Below, in pieces: positions 23,726-31,765 of a stretch of 64,000 bases of DNA (positions are counted from its first letter, which is position 1; each line of letters begins with the position of its first letter). The translations under genes and the position numbers were made by a program. Under the pieces are notes generated by a model that saw nothing but the letters and a program-made list of their open reading frames with translations, made no database searches and was not told the DNA's origin. The DNA lies in contig NZ_SNYJ01000014.1 in assembly GCF_004363045.1 (NCBI RefSeq), positions 33,674 to 97,673 of the forward strand, read 5' to 3'. This stretch comes from Aureibacillus halotolerans (GTDB lineage Bacteria; Bacillota; Bacilli; Bacillales; DSM-28697).

Positions 23726-25087
23726 ATGACCAACAAAACAGATCTCGATCTTGAATCGCTTACGAAAAAGCAACTTTTTGAAATTCTTCATCGTCTTTGC
23801 GAAACGGATCCTCAGATTGAGGAGAAACTGCAGTTTATGCTTTCGACATCAGAAGAAGATGAAATATCCACGAGTCGAAAACTCATTTCACAATACATTC
23901 AAGAGGCGAAACATCAGGGATTTATTCATAGAGGGAACGCCTATCATGCACTGCAAGGGGCAAATATGGTCATGGACAAGGCGTATGATTTGATTCAGAA
24001 CGGACAGGTTGAACGAGGCATTAAGCTAGCGACGGTTGTATTGCAACGGGCGATTGATATGATTCAGTACACCGACGATTCAGATGGTCATATTGGCGAT
24101 ACCCTGCGCGGCAGTCTTACTATTATTTCGGAAGGCGCGAATATGCCAAATTTGGATCCCAAAACAGAAGCGGCTATATTTACGATGCTGCTCAAGGAAG
24201 CCGATCTAAAACGATACGATGGTTGGTCTTCAGAGCGTGTTGCTTTGTTGCGTTCTGTTCTTCCCCTGGCCCACGAGAGCAAACGAAGGGAAAAGCTGGA
24301 GAAGAAGCTAGAAGCGTATCTCGTTGAAGATTCAGGAGATTTATGGAGCATGAGCAAATACACGAATGAGGAAATTAAAGAGCTGCAATGGGAGCTAATC
24401 AATCGCTACGATGGCATGGAAAAGGCCACAGAATTCCTTTTTGCTAACCTGGACAAGTCCAATTTGCGAGAGAAAGCCATTGTTCAGCTGCTTGATCAGA
24501 AAGAGTATGAGAAAGCACTCGAATTGGCAAAGGATGGGGCTAGGCTCGATAAAGATTTGCACGGACTTGTTGACCGCTGGATGAAGTACCAATACGATGC
24601 TTACAAAGCGATGGGAAACAGAGAGAAACAACGAGATTTGGCGTATAAGTTGAGTATGACAAGGAGCAATTTTTCATACTATCTTGAGTTAAAGACGTTG
24701 TATTCCAAAGAGAAGTGGCCGGACATCCTGGACCTTGTTTTGAACGATGCAAAAAAGAATGAAGGTTTATTAACTGATATATTGATTCATGAGCAATTGT
24801 TTGCACACTTGCTAGAGTTTACAAAGAAAAAGCCGTACTATATCGAGCAATTTTATTCCTATTTATTGGATGATCATTCGTCAGAAGCGAACGCTATTTT
24901 TCATGAGCATATCCGTCAAAAGGCCGAACGCGCATCGGACCGAAGAGGATATCGAGGCGTAATGAAGTTGATTAAGACATACAGAAAAACGTGGGGCCTA
25001 CAAGACGCAGAGATAATGATTGCTGAATTAAGGGAGAGCAATGTGAGACGTCCGGCATTTCTTGATGAACTTGACAAACTGTCATAA
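23726..25087 (+). CDS. Helical-repeat cytosolic protein of unknown function
   Basis: 453 residues from ATG 23726 (TAGGAGG 7 nt upstream). Almost entirely alpha-helical and charged, with TPR/HEAT-like helix pairs (ERGIKLATVVLQRAIDMI, EYEKALELAKDGARLDKDLH). No signal peptide, membrane segment or catalytic motif that I recognise. It resembles the helical part that follows the zinc finger in SWIM-type proteins, but the SWIM motif is absent. Confidence 0.7.
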   Translation: MTNKTDLDLESLTKKQLFEILHRLCETDPQIEEKLQFMLSTSEEDEISTSRKLISQYIQEAKHQGFIHRGNAYHALQGANMVMDKAYDLIQNGQVERGIKLATVVLQRAIDMIQYTDDSDGHIGDTLRGSLTIISEGANMPNLDPKTEAAIFTMLLKEADLKRYDGWSSERVALLRSVLPLAHESKRREKLEKKLEAYLVEDSGDLWSMSKYTNEEIKELQWELINRYDGMEKATEFLFANLDKSNLREKAIVQLLDQKEYEKALELAKDGARLDKDLHGLVDRWMKYQYDAYKAMGNREKQRDLAYKLSMTRSNFSYYLELKTLYSKEKWPDILDLVLNDAKKNEGLLTDILIHEQLFAHLLEFTKKKPYYIEQFYSYLLDDHSSEANAIFHEHIRQKAERASDRRGYRGVMKLIKTYRKTWGLQDAEIMIAELRESNVRRPAFLDELDKLS

Positions 25088-25114
25088 GAAACGGGACATA
25101 CAAACCCTAAACTC

Positions 25115-25157
25115 TTGACAAGTCTTTGCTTTAGGCATAACATTTGCCCTAAGGAAA
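25115..25157 (+). promoter_or_regulatory. Promoter and MntR box of the Nramp gene
   Basis: TTGACA (25115-25120), 17-bp spacer, TAACAT (25138-25143). It is followed by TTTGCCCTAAGGAAA (25143-25157), one base from the Bacillus MntR operator TTTGCCTTAAGGAAA. The operator overlaps the start of transcription, so Mn-bound MntR should repress. Confidence 0.8.
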
Positions 25158-25179
25158 CTATTTGAGAGAAGGGTATACG

Positions 25180-26430
25180 TTGACGAGCATCGGGCATTCC
25201 ACATCAAGAAAATGGCATTTGGCGAAGCTGAAAAACTGGCTGCCGCTCCTTGGTCCAGCATTTGTGGCAGGAGTGGCGTACATCGATCCTGGCAATTTCG
25301 CGACGAATTTGTCTGCTGGGTCGTCCTACGGGTACATGTTGCTGTGGGTGATTGTTGTTTCAAACGCTATGGCATTTCTCATTCAGGGGTTGTCTGCCAA
25401 GCTTGGCATTGCAACGGACAAAAATCTTCCACAGCTGACGCGCGATACGTGGCCTTCGGCTGTGGCTTTTGGTCTCTGGATCATCGGTGAGCTCGTCATC
25501 ATGGCGACAGACTTGGCTGAATTTATTGGGGCTGCGGTTGGACTACACTTACTGTTCTCATTGCCGATGGCTCCGGCAGCACTTCTAGCCGCTGCTTTGT
25601 CTTTTCTGTTGCTCGGCTTGCAGCGGAAAGGCGTCCGAGCGCTTGAATTCGGTATTATCGCGTTGCTGTTTGTCGTGGTGTTGGCGTTTGTCATTCAAGT
25701 CTTTTGGGCTCAGCCAAACGTTGGTGACATGCTGCAAAGCTTTTGGCCGCCAAAGTTTGAGGGCACTTCATCTGTTTTGCTCGCGGCAGGGATTTTAGGT
25801 GCGACCGTCATGCCTCATGCGATTTACCTGCACTCTGGTCTGATGCAGTCGCGGGCTGCTGGGCGATCTGTACGGGAGAAAAAACGATTGTTTACGATTG
25901 AACTCGGTGATATCGGGTTTGCGATGGTGATTGCTGGGGCGGTCAATGGCGGTATTCTGGTCGTCGCCGCTGCCTTGTTTTATTCGCAAGGGCTGGTCGT
26001 TGGCGATTTAGATGTTGCCTATCAGCAGCTTGGAACCACATTGGGCACGGGAGCTGCCTTGCTGTTTGGCATTGGATTGTTCGCCTCGGGCATTGCCAGC
26101 TCGTCCGTCGGCACATTGGCTGGCGACATGATGATGCAAGGCTTTATCCGTAAGCATTTGTCACTGTATGTGCGACGTGCGATCACAATCGTGCCACCGC
26201 TTATTGTCATTCTGCTTGGCGTGAACCCGACGTACGCGCTCGTTATTAGCCAAGTCATTCTGTCGTTTGGCATTCCGTTTGCTTTGATTCCACTTTTGCT
26301 GTTTACTTCGAACCGCACTATTATGGGACCGTTCGTTAATCGCCGCTGGGTAACGCTGCTCGGCTGGACCATCGCAAGTGTTGTTATTGCGTTGAACGTG
26401 TTTTTGCTTTGGCAGACTTTCGTAGGGTAG
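25180..26430 (+). CDS. mntH: Nramp-family Mn2+/divalent-metal:H+ symporter
   Basis: About 416 residues with 11 membrane segments. Signature sites: DPGNFATNL in TM1 (the metal-binding D-P-G-N) and MPHAIYLHSGLMQSR in TM6 (the A/C-MPH motif). I prefer TTG 25180 (AGAAGGG, 7 nt) because TTG 25162 would lie only about 12 nt from the predicted transcript start. Regulation by manganese through the MntR box is expected. Monocistronic, ended by the hairpin at 26455-26499. Confidence 0.93.
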   Translation: MTSIGHSTSRKWHLAKLKNWLPLLGPAFVAGVAYIDPGNFATNLSAGSSYGYMLLWVIVVSNAMAFLIQGLSAKLGIATDKNLPQLTRDTWPSAVAFGLWIIGELVIMATDLAEFIGAAVGLHLLFSLPMAPAALLAAALSFLLLGLQRKGVRALEFGIIALLFVVVLAFVIQVFWAQPNVGDMLQSFWPPKFEGTSSVLLAAGILGATVMPHAIYLHSGLMQSRAAGRSVREKKRLFTIELGDIGFAMVIAGAVNGGILVVAAALFYSQGLVVGDLDVAYQQLGTTLGTGAALLFGIGLFASGIASSSVGTLAGDMMMQGFIRKHLSLYVRRAITIVPPLIVILLGVNPTYALVISQVILSFGIPFALIPLLLFTSNRTIMGPFVNRRWVTLLGWTIASVVIALNVFLLWQTFVG

Positions 26431-26454
26431 TTGGAATTGGGATGATGTCAACAT

Positions 26455-26499
26455 AAAAAGGAGGTGCGTGGGTTTTCATTGCCCACACATCTCCTTTTT
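26455..26499. terminator. Bidirectional terminator between mntH and the AlkC-like gene
   Basis: AAAAAGGAGGTGCGTGGG (26455-26472) pairs with CCCACACATCTCCTTTTT (26482-26499) with two mismatches. T runs on both strands serve both convergent genes. Confidence 0.9.
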
Positions 26500-26501
26500 G
26501 T

Positions 26502-27611
26502 TCAATTGCTTGTTTTCTCTGTAATATGCACCACAGTATCAGCCACTTCAACGCCATTAATGAGCAAACTCACACGGTGGTCACCTGGATAATGCTTCCG
26601 CGTTGTCAGGTCCGCCCAGCGATGTGTTCGTTTACCTGTCAGGCGTGCTCCGCCGTCTACTGTCTTATCCGACAATAAAAACAGTTTGCGAGACGTCGTG
26701 CCTCGGGCTTTAACAAAATCAATGCCATATTCGATTCGTACATACGCAGGCTCGCCTGGCTGCAAGGTGATGTCGTAGTCCAGCACACATTCATCGCCAA
26801 TCGACAATTCGTCTGGTGTGATCGTGATGTCGGCGGCGCTGATGAGGTCACTGCTTGCGTCGGCATAGCCAAACAACTGCAAGACTTCAGGCAGGGCTTT
26901 ACGAATCAATGTACGGCAGCCGTGGCGAACAATCCAGTCGGTTTCTGGACTTGTGCCCATCCAACGTCTTGCGGTTTGAATGACGATTTCGGGATTGTCT
27001 TTGGCGATGTCATTCAAATGGTTTGCTACGCTTTTGCGCACATATAAGGAAGGGTCTGCTTTTAGCGTTTCAAGGATAGGCAGCACAGGCGACGGGTCGT
27101 TCTTAAACATCGGCAACGCTTGACCCCACGGCAAACGCGGGCGTGATCCCTCACTTGCTAAACGACGAACATGCTCGTTCTGGTGCGACGCCCAATCGAT
27201 CATTTGGGCAACCATGCGCTCAGGTTGCTGGAGCAGAAAGGGACGAACTGCAAACTCAGCGGAGGAGCGCTGCGTGAAGCGCGCCAATGCCACCATGGAA
27301 GACTCCCAATGCTCGTCTTTCTGTCCATGCACCTCGACAAAATCAGGGAAAAACAAGTAAGGGAAGCCTGTGCATTTTTCATCAATGCTGTATAAAACGT
27401 GCAGCGCATCCTCGTACGTATCAGGAAGATGCTCGCCAAGCGTCATCGTGATTCGGCGCATCCGTTGTTTTAAAGCCATGTCAGACCAATCGTCCGTAAG
27501 AATGGCAGTGACAAAAGCGTCCGGATCAAATGGGGCATACGCAGAAGCGACCGTTTGTGCGAAGCCAGTTAAAAAATCGTGCGAATAAACGTCCTTCAAA
27601 GCATCGGCCAT
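26502..27611 (-). CDS. AlkC-like HEAT-repeat DNA alkylation repair protein
   Basis: 369 residues from ATG 27611 (TAGGAGG upstream). The middle is HEAT-repeat like (PWGQALPMFKNDPSPVLPIL, YVRKSVANHLNDIAKDNPEI, RHGCRTLIRKALPEVL), typical of AlkC/AlkD DNA glycosylases that remove bulky or cationic alkyl bases without base flipping. The C-terminal ~110 residues form a beta sandwich (LDYDITLQPGEPAYVRIEYG), as in AlkC proteins with an added Ig-like domain. The longer frame to 27644 lacks an SD. Confidence 0.82.
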   Translation of the reverse strand: MADALKDVYSHDFLTGFAQTVASAYAPFDPDAFVTAILTDDWSDMALKQRMRRITMTLGEHLPDTYEDALHVLYSIDEKCTGFPYLFFPDFVEVHGQKDEHWESSMVALARFTQRSSAEFAVRPFLLQQPERMVAQMIDWASHQNEHVRRLASEGSRPRLPWGQALPMFKNDPSPVLPILETLKADPSLYVRKSVANHLNDIAKDNPEIVIQTARRWMGTSPETDWIVRHGCRTLIRKALPEVLQLFGYADASSDLISAADITITPDELSIGDECVLDYDITLQPGEPAYVRIEYGIDFVKARGTTSRKLFLLSDKTVDGGARLTGKRTHRWADLTTRKHYPGDHRVSLLINGVEVADTVVHITEKTSN

Positions 27612-27689
27612 CGGTTTTCCTCCTATGTGTTGATCTATCACCAAGTATAGCGTAAAAATGAGGAGAGAGCGAACAATTGTTCGTTTTTT

Positions 27690-28446
27690 TCAGCAGCAAG
27701 GGCCGGATTTCGCGCAGTAAAGGTAAATTATCGAGCAGCAAGGGCCGGATTTCGCGCAGTAAAGGTAAATTATCGAGCAGCAAGGGCCTGATTTCGCGCA
27801 GCAAAGGTAAATTATCGAGCAGTAAGGGCCGATTTTCGCGCAGCGAGGTCAGCATCGCGCAACAAGGGCCGGAATTCGCGCAGTAAAGGTTCATTTTCGC
27901 GCAGTAAAGGTAAATTATCGAGCAGCAAGAGCCGATTTTCGCGCAGCGAGGTCAGCATCGCGCAGCAAGAGCTGGATTTCGCGCAGTAAAGGTAAATTAT
28001 CGAGCAGTAAGGGCCGATTTTCGCGCAGCGAGGTCAGCATCGCGCAGCAAGAGCCGGAATTCGCGCAGTAAAGGTTCATTTTCGCGCAGTAAAGGTAAAT
28101 TATCGAGCAGTAAGGGCCGATTTTCGCGCAGCGAGGTCAATATCGCGCAGCAAGGGCTGGATTTCGCGCAGTAAAGGTTCATTTTCGCGCAGTAAAGGTA
28201 AATTATCGAGCAGTAAGGACCTATTTCCGCGCAGCGAGGTCAGCATCGCGCAGCAAGAGCTGGATTTCGCGCAGCAAAGGTCCATTTTCGCGCAGTAAAG
28301 GTAAATTATCGAGCAGTAAGAGCCTATTTCCGCGCAACGAGGTCAGCATCGCGCAACAAGGGCCTGATTTCGCGCAGTAAAGGTTCATTTTCGCGCAGCA
28401 AAGGTAAATTATCGAGCAGCAAGAGCCGAAATTCGCGCACCAAAGG
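27690..28446 (-). repeat. Phased TGCGCGAAA array, 103-bp super-period (minus strand)
   Basis: On the minus strand the motif CTGCGCGAAAAT recurs about every 21 bp. Read on plus, CGCGCA/CGAGCA starts at 27690, 27711, 27732, 27753, 27774, 27795, 27816, 27837 (all 21 bp), then 27856 (19), 27877, 27898, 27919, 27940, 27959 (19). The landmark TAAATTATCG lies at 27911, 27993, 28096, 28199, 28302 and 28405: after one shorter step of 82 the spacing is 103 four times. One TGCTCGA variant occurs per five motifs. It lies between the 3' end of the MerR-type gene and the 5' end of the AlkC-like gene. Leucine-rich frames through it are artefacts. Confidence 0.95.
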
Positions 28447-28491
28447 GTGGATTTTTTCAATGCGCTCGTTGGAGGATCAGCCCCCAATGCC

Positions 28492-28552
28492 CATAAATGA
28501 AGCAGGCAAATGCGAATCCCTAAATCGCTTTTGGCTGCTTCGTTTATAGTTC
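28492..28552. other. Long imperfect hairpin downstream of the MerR-type gene
   Basis: AAATGAAGCAG and CTGCTTCGTTT pair with one mismatch around a ~35-nt loop. It may end the usp-merR transcript. There is no clear T run. Confidence 0.35.
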
Positions 28553-28582
28553 TTCTGATAAATGCAGGACTTATTTCTAAGT

Positions 28583-29020
28583 TTACTCCTCTTCATCATT
28601 AAGCTTGGCAATCCGCGCAAGCGCGCGGATTTGAAGTGTCTCAAGCTCATGCTTCACGTTATGAATTTTCTTCGACTTTTCCTTTAAGTAATGCAGTTGT
28701 TTATCTAATGTGCCCAAAATGTTTTGAAGGACTTTCATTTGATCCTCTTTGTTGTTCTCAACAGAGCGGTACTCTAACCGATGCTGATCAAGCTGCTCGC
28801 TTGTCTGCATGTAGGCTTGGAGCTCCTGCAAGGAAAACCCAAGCACTTCTTTTGTTATGAGCATGCGTTCGAGGAACTGCATGTCTGCTTCTGAATACAG
28901 ACGAGTTCCTCCTGAAGAGCGCTGAGGCGGCGGCAGTAGACCGATTTCTTCATAATAACGAAGGGTGCGCTTCGTAAGTCCGCTGCGTGTTGCCACCTCA
29001 TCAATTTTATAGGAGGTCAT
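28583..29020 (-). CDS. MerR-family transcriptional regulator
   Basis: 145 residues: winged HTH at the N-terminus (YKIDEVATRSGLTKRTLRYY, then EEIGLLPPPQRSSGGTRLYS), a coiled-coil dimerisation helix and a short tail without metal-binding cysteines, so drug- or stress-type rather than metal-type. Its ATG directly follows the usp stop codon (no gap), and the two form one transcript. Two copies of a likely operator lie in the shared promoter, which suggests autoregulation. Confidence 0.92.
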   Translation of the reverse strand: MTSYKIDEVATRSGLTKRTLRYYEEIGLLPPPQRSSGGTRLYSEADMQFLERMLITKEVLGFSLQELQAYMQTSEQLDQHRLEYRSVENNKEDQMKVLQNILGTLDKQLHYLKEKSKKIHNVKHELETLQIRALARIAKLNDEEE

Positions 29021-29452
29021 TTATTTTACGATGGTCACAGGCACCTTTGAATGATGGAGCACCTTTGAACTAACACTGCCGAGCACGACTTCACGAAATG
29101 GCCCAAGACCTCGACTGCCCATGACGACCATATCGACCTCTTTAGCCAACTCGCAAATTTCGGTGGCAGGATCGCCAGAACGTGATTCTGTTTGATGTGG
29201 AATGTCGGCTTCTTGTAAAATTGTTCTCGCTCGCTTTAACGCCTCTTTGCTCTCTTCTTCAAGAACCTCATCAATGTTAAAAGGAACAGCGCCCATTGAA
29301 GTAACCAAGGGGTAGCTATGCTTTACATGGAGCAGGACAATTTCTGGTGTCGTTTGAAACTGCTTGGCAAGTTGGACCGCTTCATTAATGGCGTGCAAAG
29401 CCCCTTCTGAGCCGTCAACTGGAACGAGAATACGCTGTGTCAATCTGACCAT
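29021..29452 (-). CDS. Universal stress protein (UspA family)
   Basis: 143 residues: ILVPVDGSEGALHAINEAV at the N-terminus and the ATP-binding GSRGLGPFREVVLGSVSSKV near the end (G-x2-G-x9-G-S/T). An ATP-binding Usp with unknown partner, cytosolic. First gene of the usp-merR pair. Confidence 0.94.
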   Translation of the reverse strand: MVRLTQRILVPVDGSEGALHAINEAVQLAKQFQTTPEIVLLHVKHSYPLVTSMGAVPFNIDEVLEEESKEALKRARTILQEADIPHQTESRSGDPATEICELAKEVDMVVMGSRGLGPFREVVLGSVSSKVLHHSKVPVTIVK

Positions 29453-29459
29453 CTCCTTT

Positions 29460-29522
29460 TAACGTAAACGTTAGATTTATGGATCCAATTTTACGCCTCT
29501 AAAAATGTTACGTCAACGTTAG
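29460..29522 (-). promoter_or_regulatory. usp-merR promoter with two operator copies
   Basis: Minus strand: -35 TTGACG (29516-29511), 17-bp spacer, -10 TAAAAT (29493-29488). CTAACGTTGACGTAA (29522-29508) overlaps the -35 and CTAACGTTTACGTTA (29474-29460) lies downstream of the -10, 33 bp further. They differ at two positions. The first has the usual MerR position over the -35. Confidence 0.65.
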
Positions 29523-29604
29523 ATGCTTCTGCATAACACATTTGATAAGGAAGATTTTTGGGAGATGAGGTATTCTTAGGAAAAGACCTGAAAGGAATGA
29601 ATTT

Positions 29605-30624
29605 ATGAGAAAAACAAGTGTGTTCACATTGATATTTTGCATGCTTTCCGTCGTTTTTTTTCAAGGGGCTGCCGCAGCATCTGAGCGATTAGGAGGGACG
29701 ATTGATGTTTTTGAGGATACATTGGCTTTCCCTTATGAGGATCAAACGAGCAATGGAACCAGCCTGTACGTCTTTCATATGACGACGAACGAAGTCGTCA
29801 AACTGACAGATGCGGAAGAAGGCACGTATCATTCACAGCCAGTGTTTTCTATGGATGGCGACTATCTGACGTATATCGAAGGTACGTTTCGAACAGAGGA
29901 TTCGCAACCTACCGCTCAGCTGCATGTGATTCATTTGCCAACGATGCAGGTGATCGCGATTACACCGGAGGGCAGTCTTGTGGGATCAACGGCGACCTCG
30001 CCGGTGGATGACATGTTGTATTACGCAAAGGCAGAGGTCTTCACGAATTACTCACCGATTGCAAGGGCAGCGCCACATGACATTAATTTGTACAGCTATC
30101 CATTGCCATTAGGCCCAACTACACAGATCACTAACGAAGATGCGTATGACATGAGCGATTTGTCTGTTTCTGCGGATGGGGAGTCTGTCTACTACGGGGA
30201 TTTTGTCTATCTCGGTCCAAATCCGACGCCATCCTCTGAAGTGAGACAATCATTGTTGGAGCTCGATTTGAGTCAGCCGGATGAAGCAACTCGAATTGCG
30301 CCAGAGGACAATGAAGATTTGTACGCTCCGACCCTGTCCCACGATGGAAAGACGTTGGCCTTTATACGGCCAGTAAACAAAGGGGAGAGAGACCCATTAT
30401 TCATCTACGAGCTTTACACGATGGACATGGACACGAAGGACATCACGCAGCTCACGTCACTTGGCACAAACGTTCACTCAGCAGCGTTTTCCACTGATGA
30501 CAAAAGCATTTATTTCATTGAAAACAAAACCTTTGGTCAGCGGAAATCGGACTTTGTCTATCATTGTTATGACCTTGAAACTGGGGAAGTGACGGAGCTA
30601 GCCATTGAAGAGGTCTTAGATTAA
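29605..30624 (+). CDS. Secreted TolB-like beta-propeller protein
   Basis: 339 residues. A Sec signal peptide MRKTSVFTLIFCMLSVVFFQ ending in AAAAS. PD40/WD40-like blades follow (SQPVFSMDGDYLTYIEG, SVSADGESVYYGD, TLSHDGKTLAFIRP, AAFSTDDKSIYFIE). No enzymatic motif. A likely extracellular binding or scaffold protein. ATG with AAAGGA 9 nt upstream. Apparently monocistronic. Confidence 0.85.
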   Translation: MRKTSVFTLIFCMLSVVFFQGAAAASERLGGTIDVFEDTLAFPYEDQTSNGTSLYVFHMTTNEVVKLTDAEEGTYHSQPVFSMDGDYLTYIEGTFRTEDSQPTAQLHVIHLPTMQVIAITPEGSLVGSTATSPVDDMLYYAKAEVFTNYSPIARAAPHDINLYSYPLPLGPTTQITNEDAYDMSDLSVSADGESVYYGDFVYLGPNPTPSSEVRQSLLELDLSQPDEATRIAPEDNEDLYAPTLSHDGKTLAFIRPVNKGERDPLFIYELYTMDMDTKDITQLTSLGTNVHSAAFSTDDKSIYFIENKTFGQRKSDFVYHCYDLETGEVTELAIEEVLD

Positions 30625-30700
30625 TAAACTGAGTGTGAGAAGGGGCTTTAGCTGCGGGAGCGCTAGCAATTTGATCAGCGAATTAGATGAAACAACGAAA

Positions 30701-30737
30701 CGCCCCGCATGGAGGATTTTTCCTCAATGGCGGGGCG
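30701..30737. terminator. GC-rich hairpin after the beta-propeller gene
   Basis: CGCCCCGC (30701-30708) and GCGGGGCG (30730-30737), with an inner GAGGA/TCCTC pairing around TTTT. There is no strong T run, so termination is probable but not certain. Confidence 0.6.
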
Positions 30738-30780
30738 GTCTCAATGTTTAAAAGGGAGAAAAGATGTGCTTCGTGGTTCC

Positions 30781-31113
30781 TTACTCATTAATAATTTTGT
30801 TTAGTTTTTGTTGAACTTCAGTGATGATACTCTCCGGTACACTTCCACGGACATCGAAAGTGCGAGAATCGAGATCAAGACTTTTTAGTTGATCGGTCAG
30901 CACAACTCCATGGATAGGAAGATCTTCACCTAAAGAAACTTCAAATGGGTAGTTTTTCTGCTGTGACGTGATCGGACAAATAAACGTTAATCCAGTCGCT
31001 TCATTGAATACTTTTCTTGATATGACTAAGGCCGGTCGGTGTCCTGCCTGTTCAACACCCTTTGTAGGGTCAAAGTTAATCATGATTAGATCACCCCGTT
31101 CAACGGAAGCCAT
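30781..31113 (-). CDS. mazF: MazF/PemK-type mRNA interferase toxin
   Basis: 110 residues with the MazF signature RGDLIMINFDPTKGVEQAGH, RPALVISRKVFNEATGL and FICPITSQQKNYPFEV. Members cut mRNA at short motifs. It follows the antitoxin gene by 3 nt in one transcript. Intact, so the pair may be active. Confidence 0.93.
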   Translation of the reverse strand: MASVERGDLIMINFDPTKGVEQAGHRPALVISRKVFNEATGLTFICPITSQQKNYPFEVSLGEDLPIHGVVLTDQLKSLDLDSRTFDVRGSVPESIITEVQQKLNKIINE

Positions 31114-31116
31114 TGT

Positions 31117-31395
31117 TTATAACAATTCCTTCCCTCGTGACCCAAAAGCAATTTCTTCGTGTTGATTCTTCGTGTTAATTTTTGCGCACATTTCTTCGAG
31201 AGAGACTTCCTTCTTAGGTGTAAGCACAATTGAGCCATCTATTATTTTCATTTCAAATTCTGTGCCATTGTCGACGTGGAGAACATTTTTTATGGTGGAA
31301 GGAATGCGTATGCCAGAGCTATTTCCCCAACGTTGTAGCATTGCTGAGTACACTTTAATTCCCCCTTTGTAAAGATCATTTTCTGAAGTCATCAT
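31117..31395 (-). CDS. mazE: MazE-type antitoxin (AbrB fold)
   Basis: About 92 residues. The swapped-hairpin DNA-binding domain shows AMLQRWGNSSGIRIPSTI and EFEMKIIDGSIVLTPK. The C-terminal tail is the toxin-neutralising part. AGGGGTG lies just before two adjacent ATGs (31395, 31392), which I prefer to the upstream start at 31413. An inverted TATAC-TTATG-TATA sequence in the promoter (about 31418-31433) may be the autoregulatory operator. Confidence 0.9.
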   Translation of the reverse strand: MMTSENDLYKGGIKVYSAMLQRWGNSSGIRIPSTIKNVLHVDNGTEFEMKIIDGSIVLTPKKEVSLEEMCAKINTKNQHEEIAFGSRGKELL

Positions 31396-31439
31396 ATCAC
31401 CCCTTATATTCAATGTATATACTTATGTATAATTAATTG

Positions 31440-31750
31440 CTCAATTATGTTCTTTATATTCATGAAGATCCGCTTTTTTTTTGTGGGATTCGGAAAAATA
31501 AAAGGTAAGCTCAACTAATTATGGTGCACAGAGGTCCAGTATTACATTGCTTATTAGCGAGATCCCGCCAACAGAATACTACGTTAGGGTCACACTATCA
31601 CTATTGTATGCCGCTTTCCCTCTACTCTCTCCTAAGGCAAGATCTAGTATCCCCTACACTGCTACCCAAACAGTCCATGACTGAAAACCGAACCATTATG
31701 GAAGAAGTGTTCAGGACATGCTATGATGCAAGTGCTACTTTTTTTGTTGA
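31440..31750. other. Gene-free stretch before mscS
   Basis: No frame has an SD or recognisable protein, and I see no tRNA, repeat or transposon end. A plus-strand frame at 31521-31829 runs into the mscS gene in another frame and looks random. Confidence 0.5.
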
Positions 31751-31765
31751 AGGGAGTTGTCGGAT

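Noticed and set aside
27526..28487. Leucine-rich minus-strand frames (LLLDNLPLLRE type) and the matching plus-strand Ser/Lys frame
   Set aside because: Artefacts of the 21-bp (7-codon) periodicity of the phased array.
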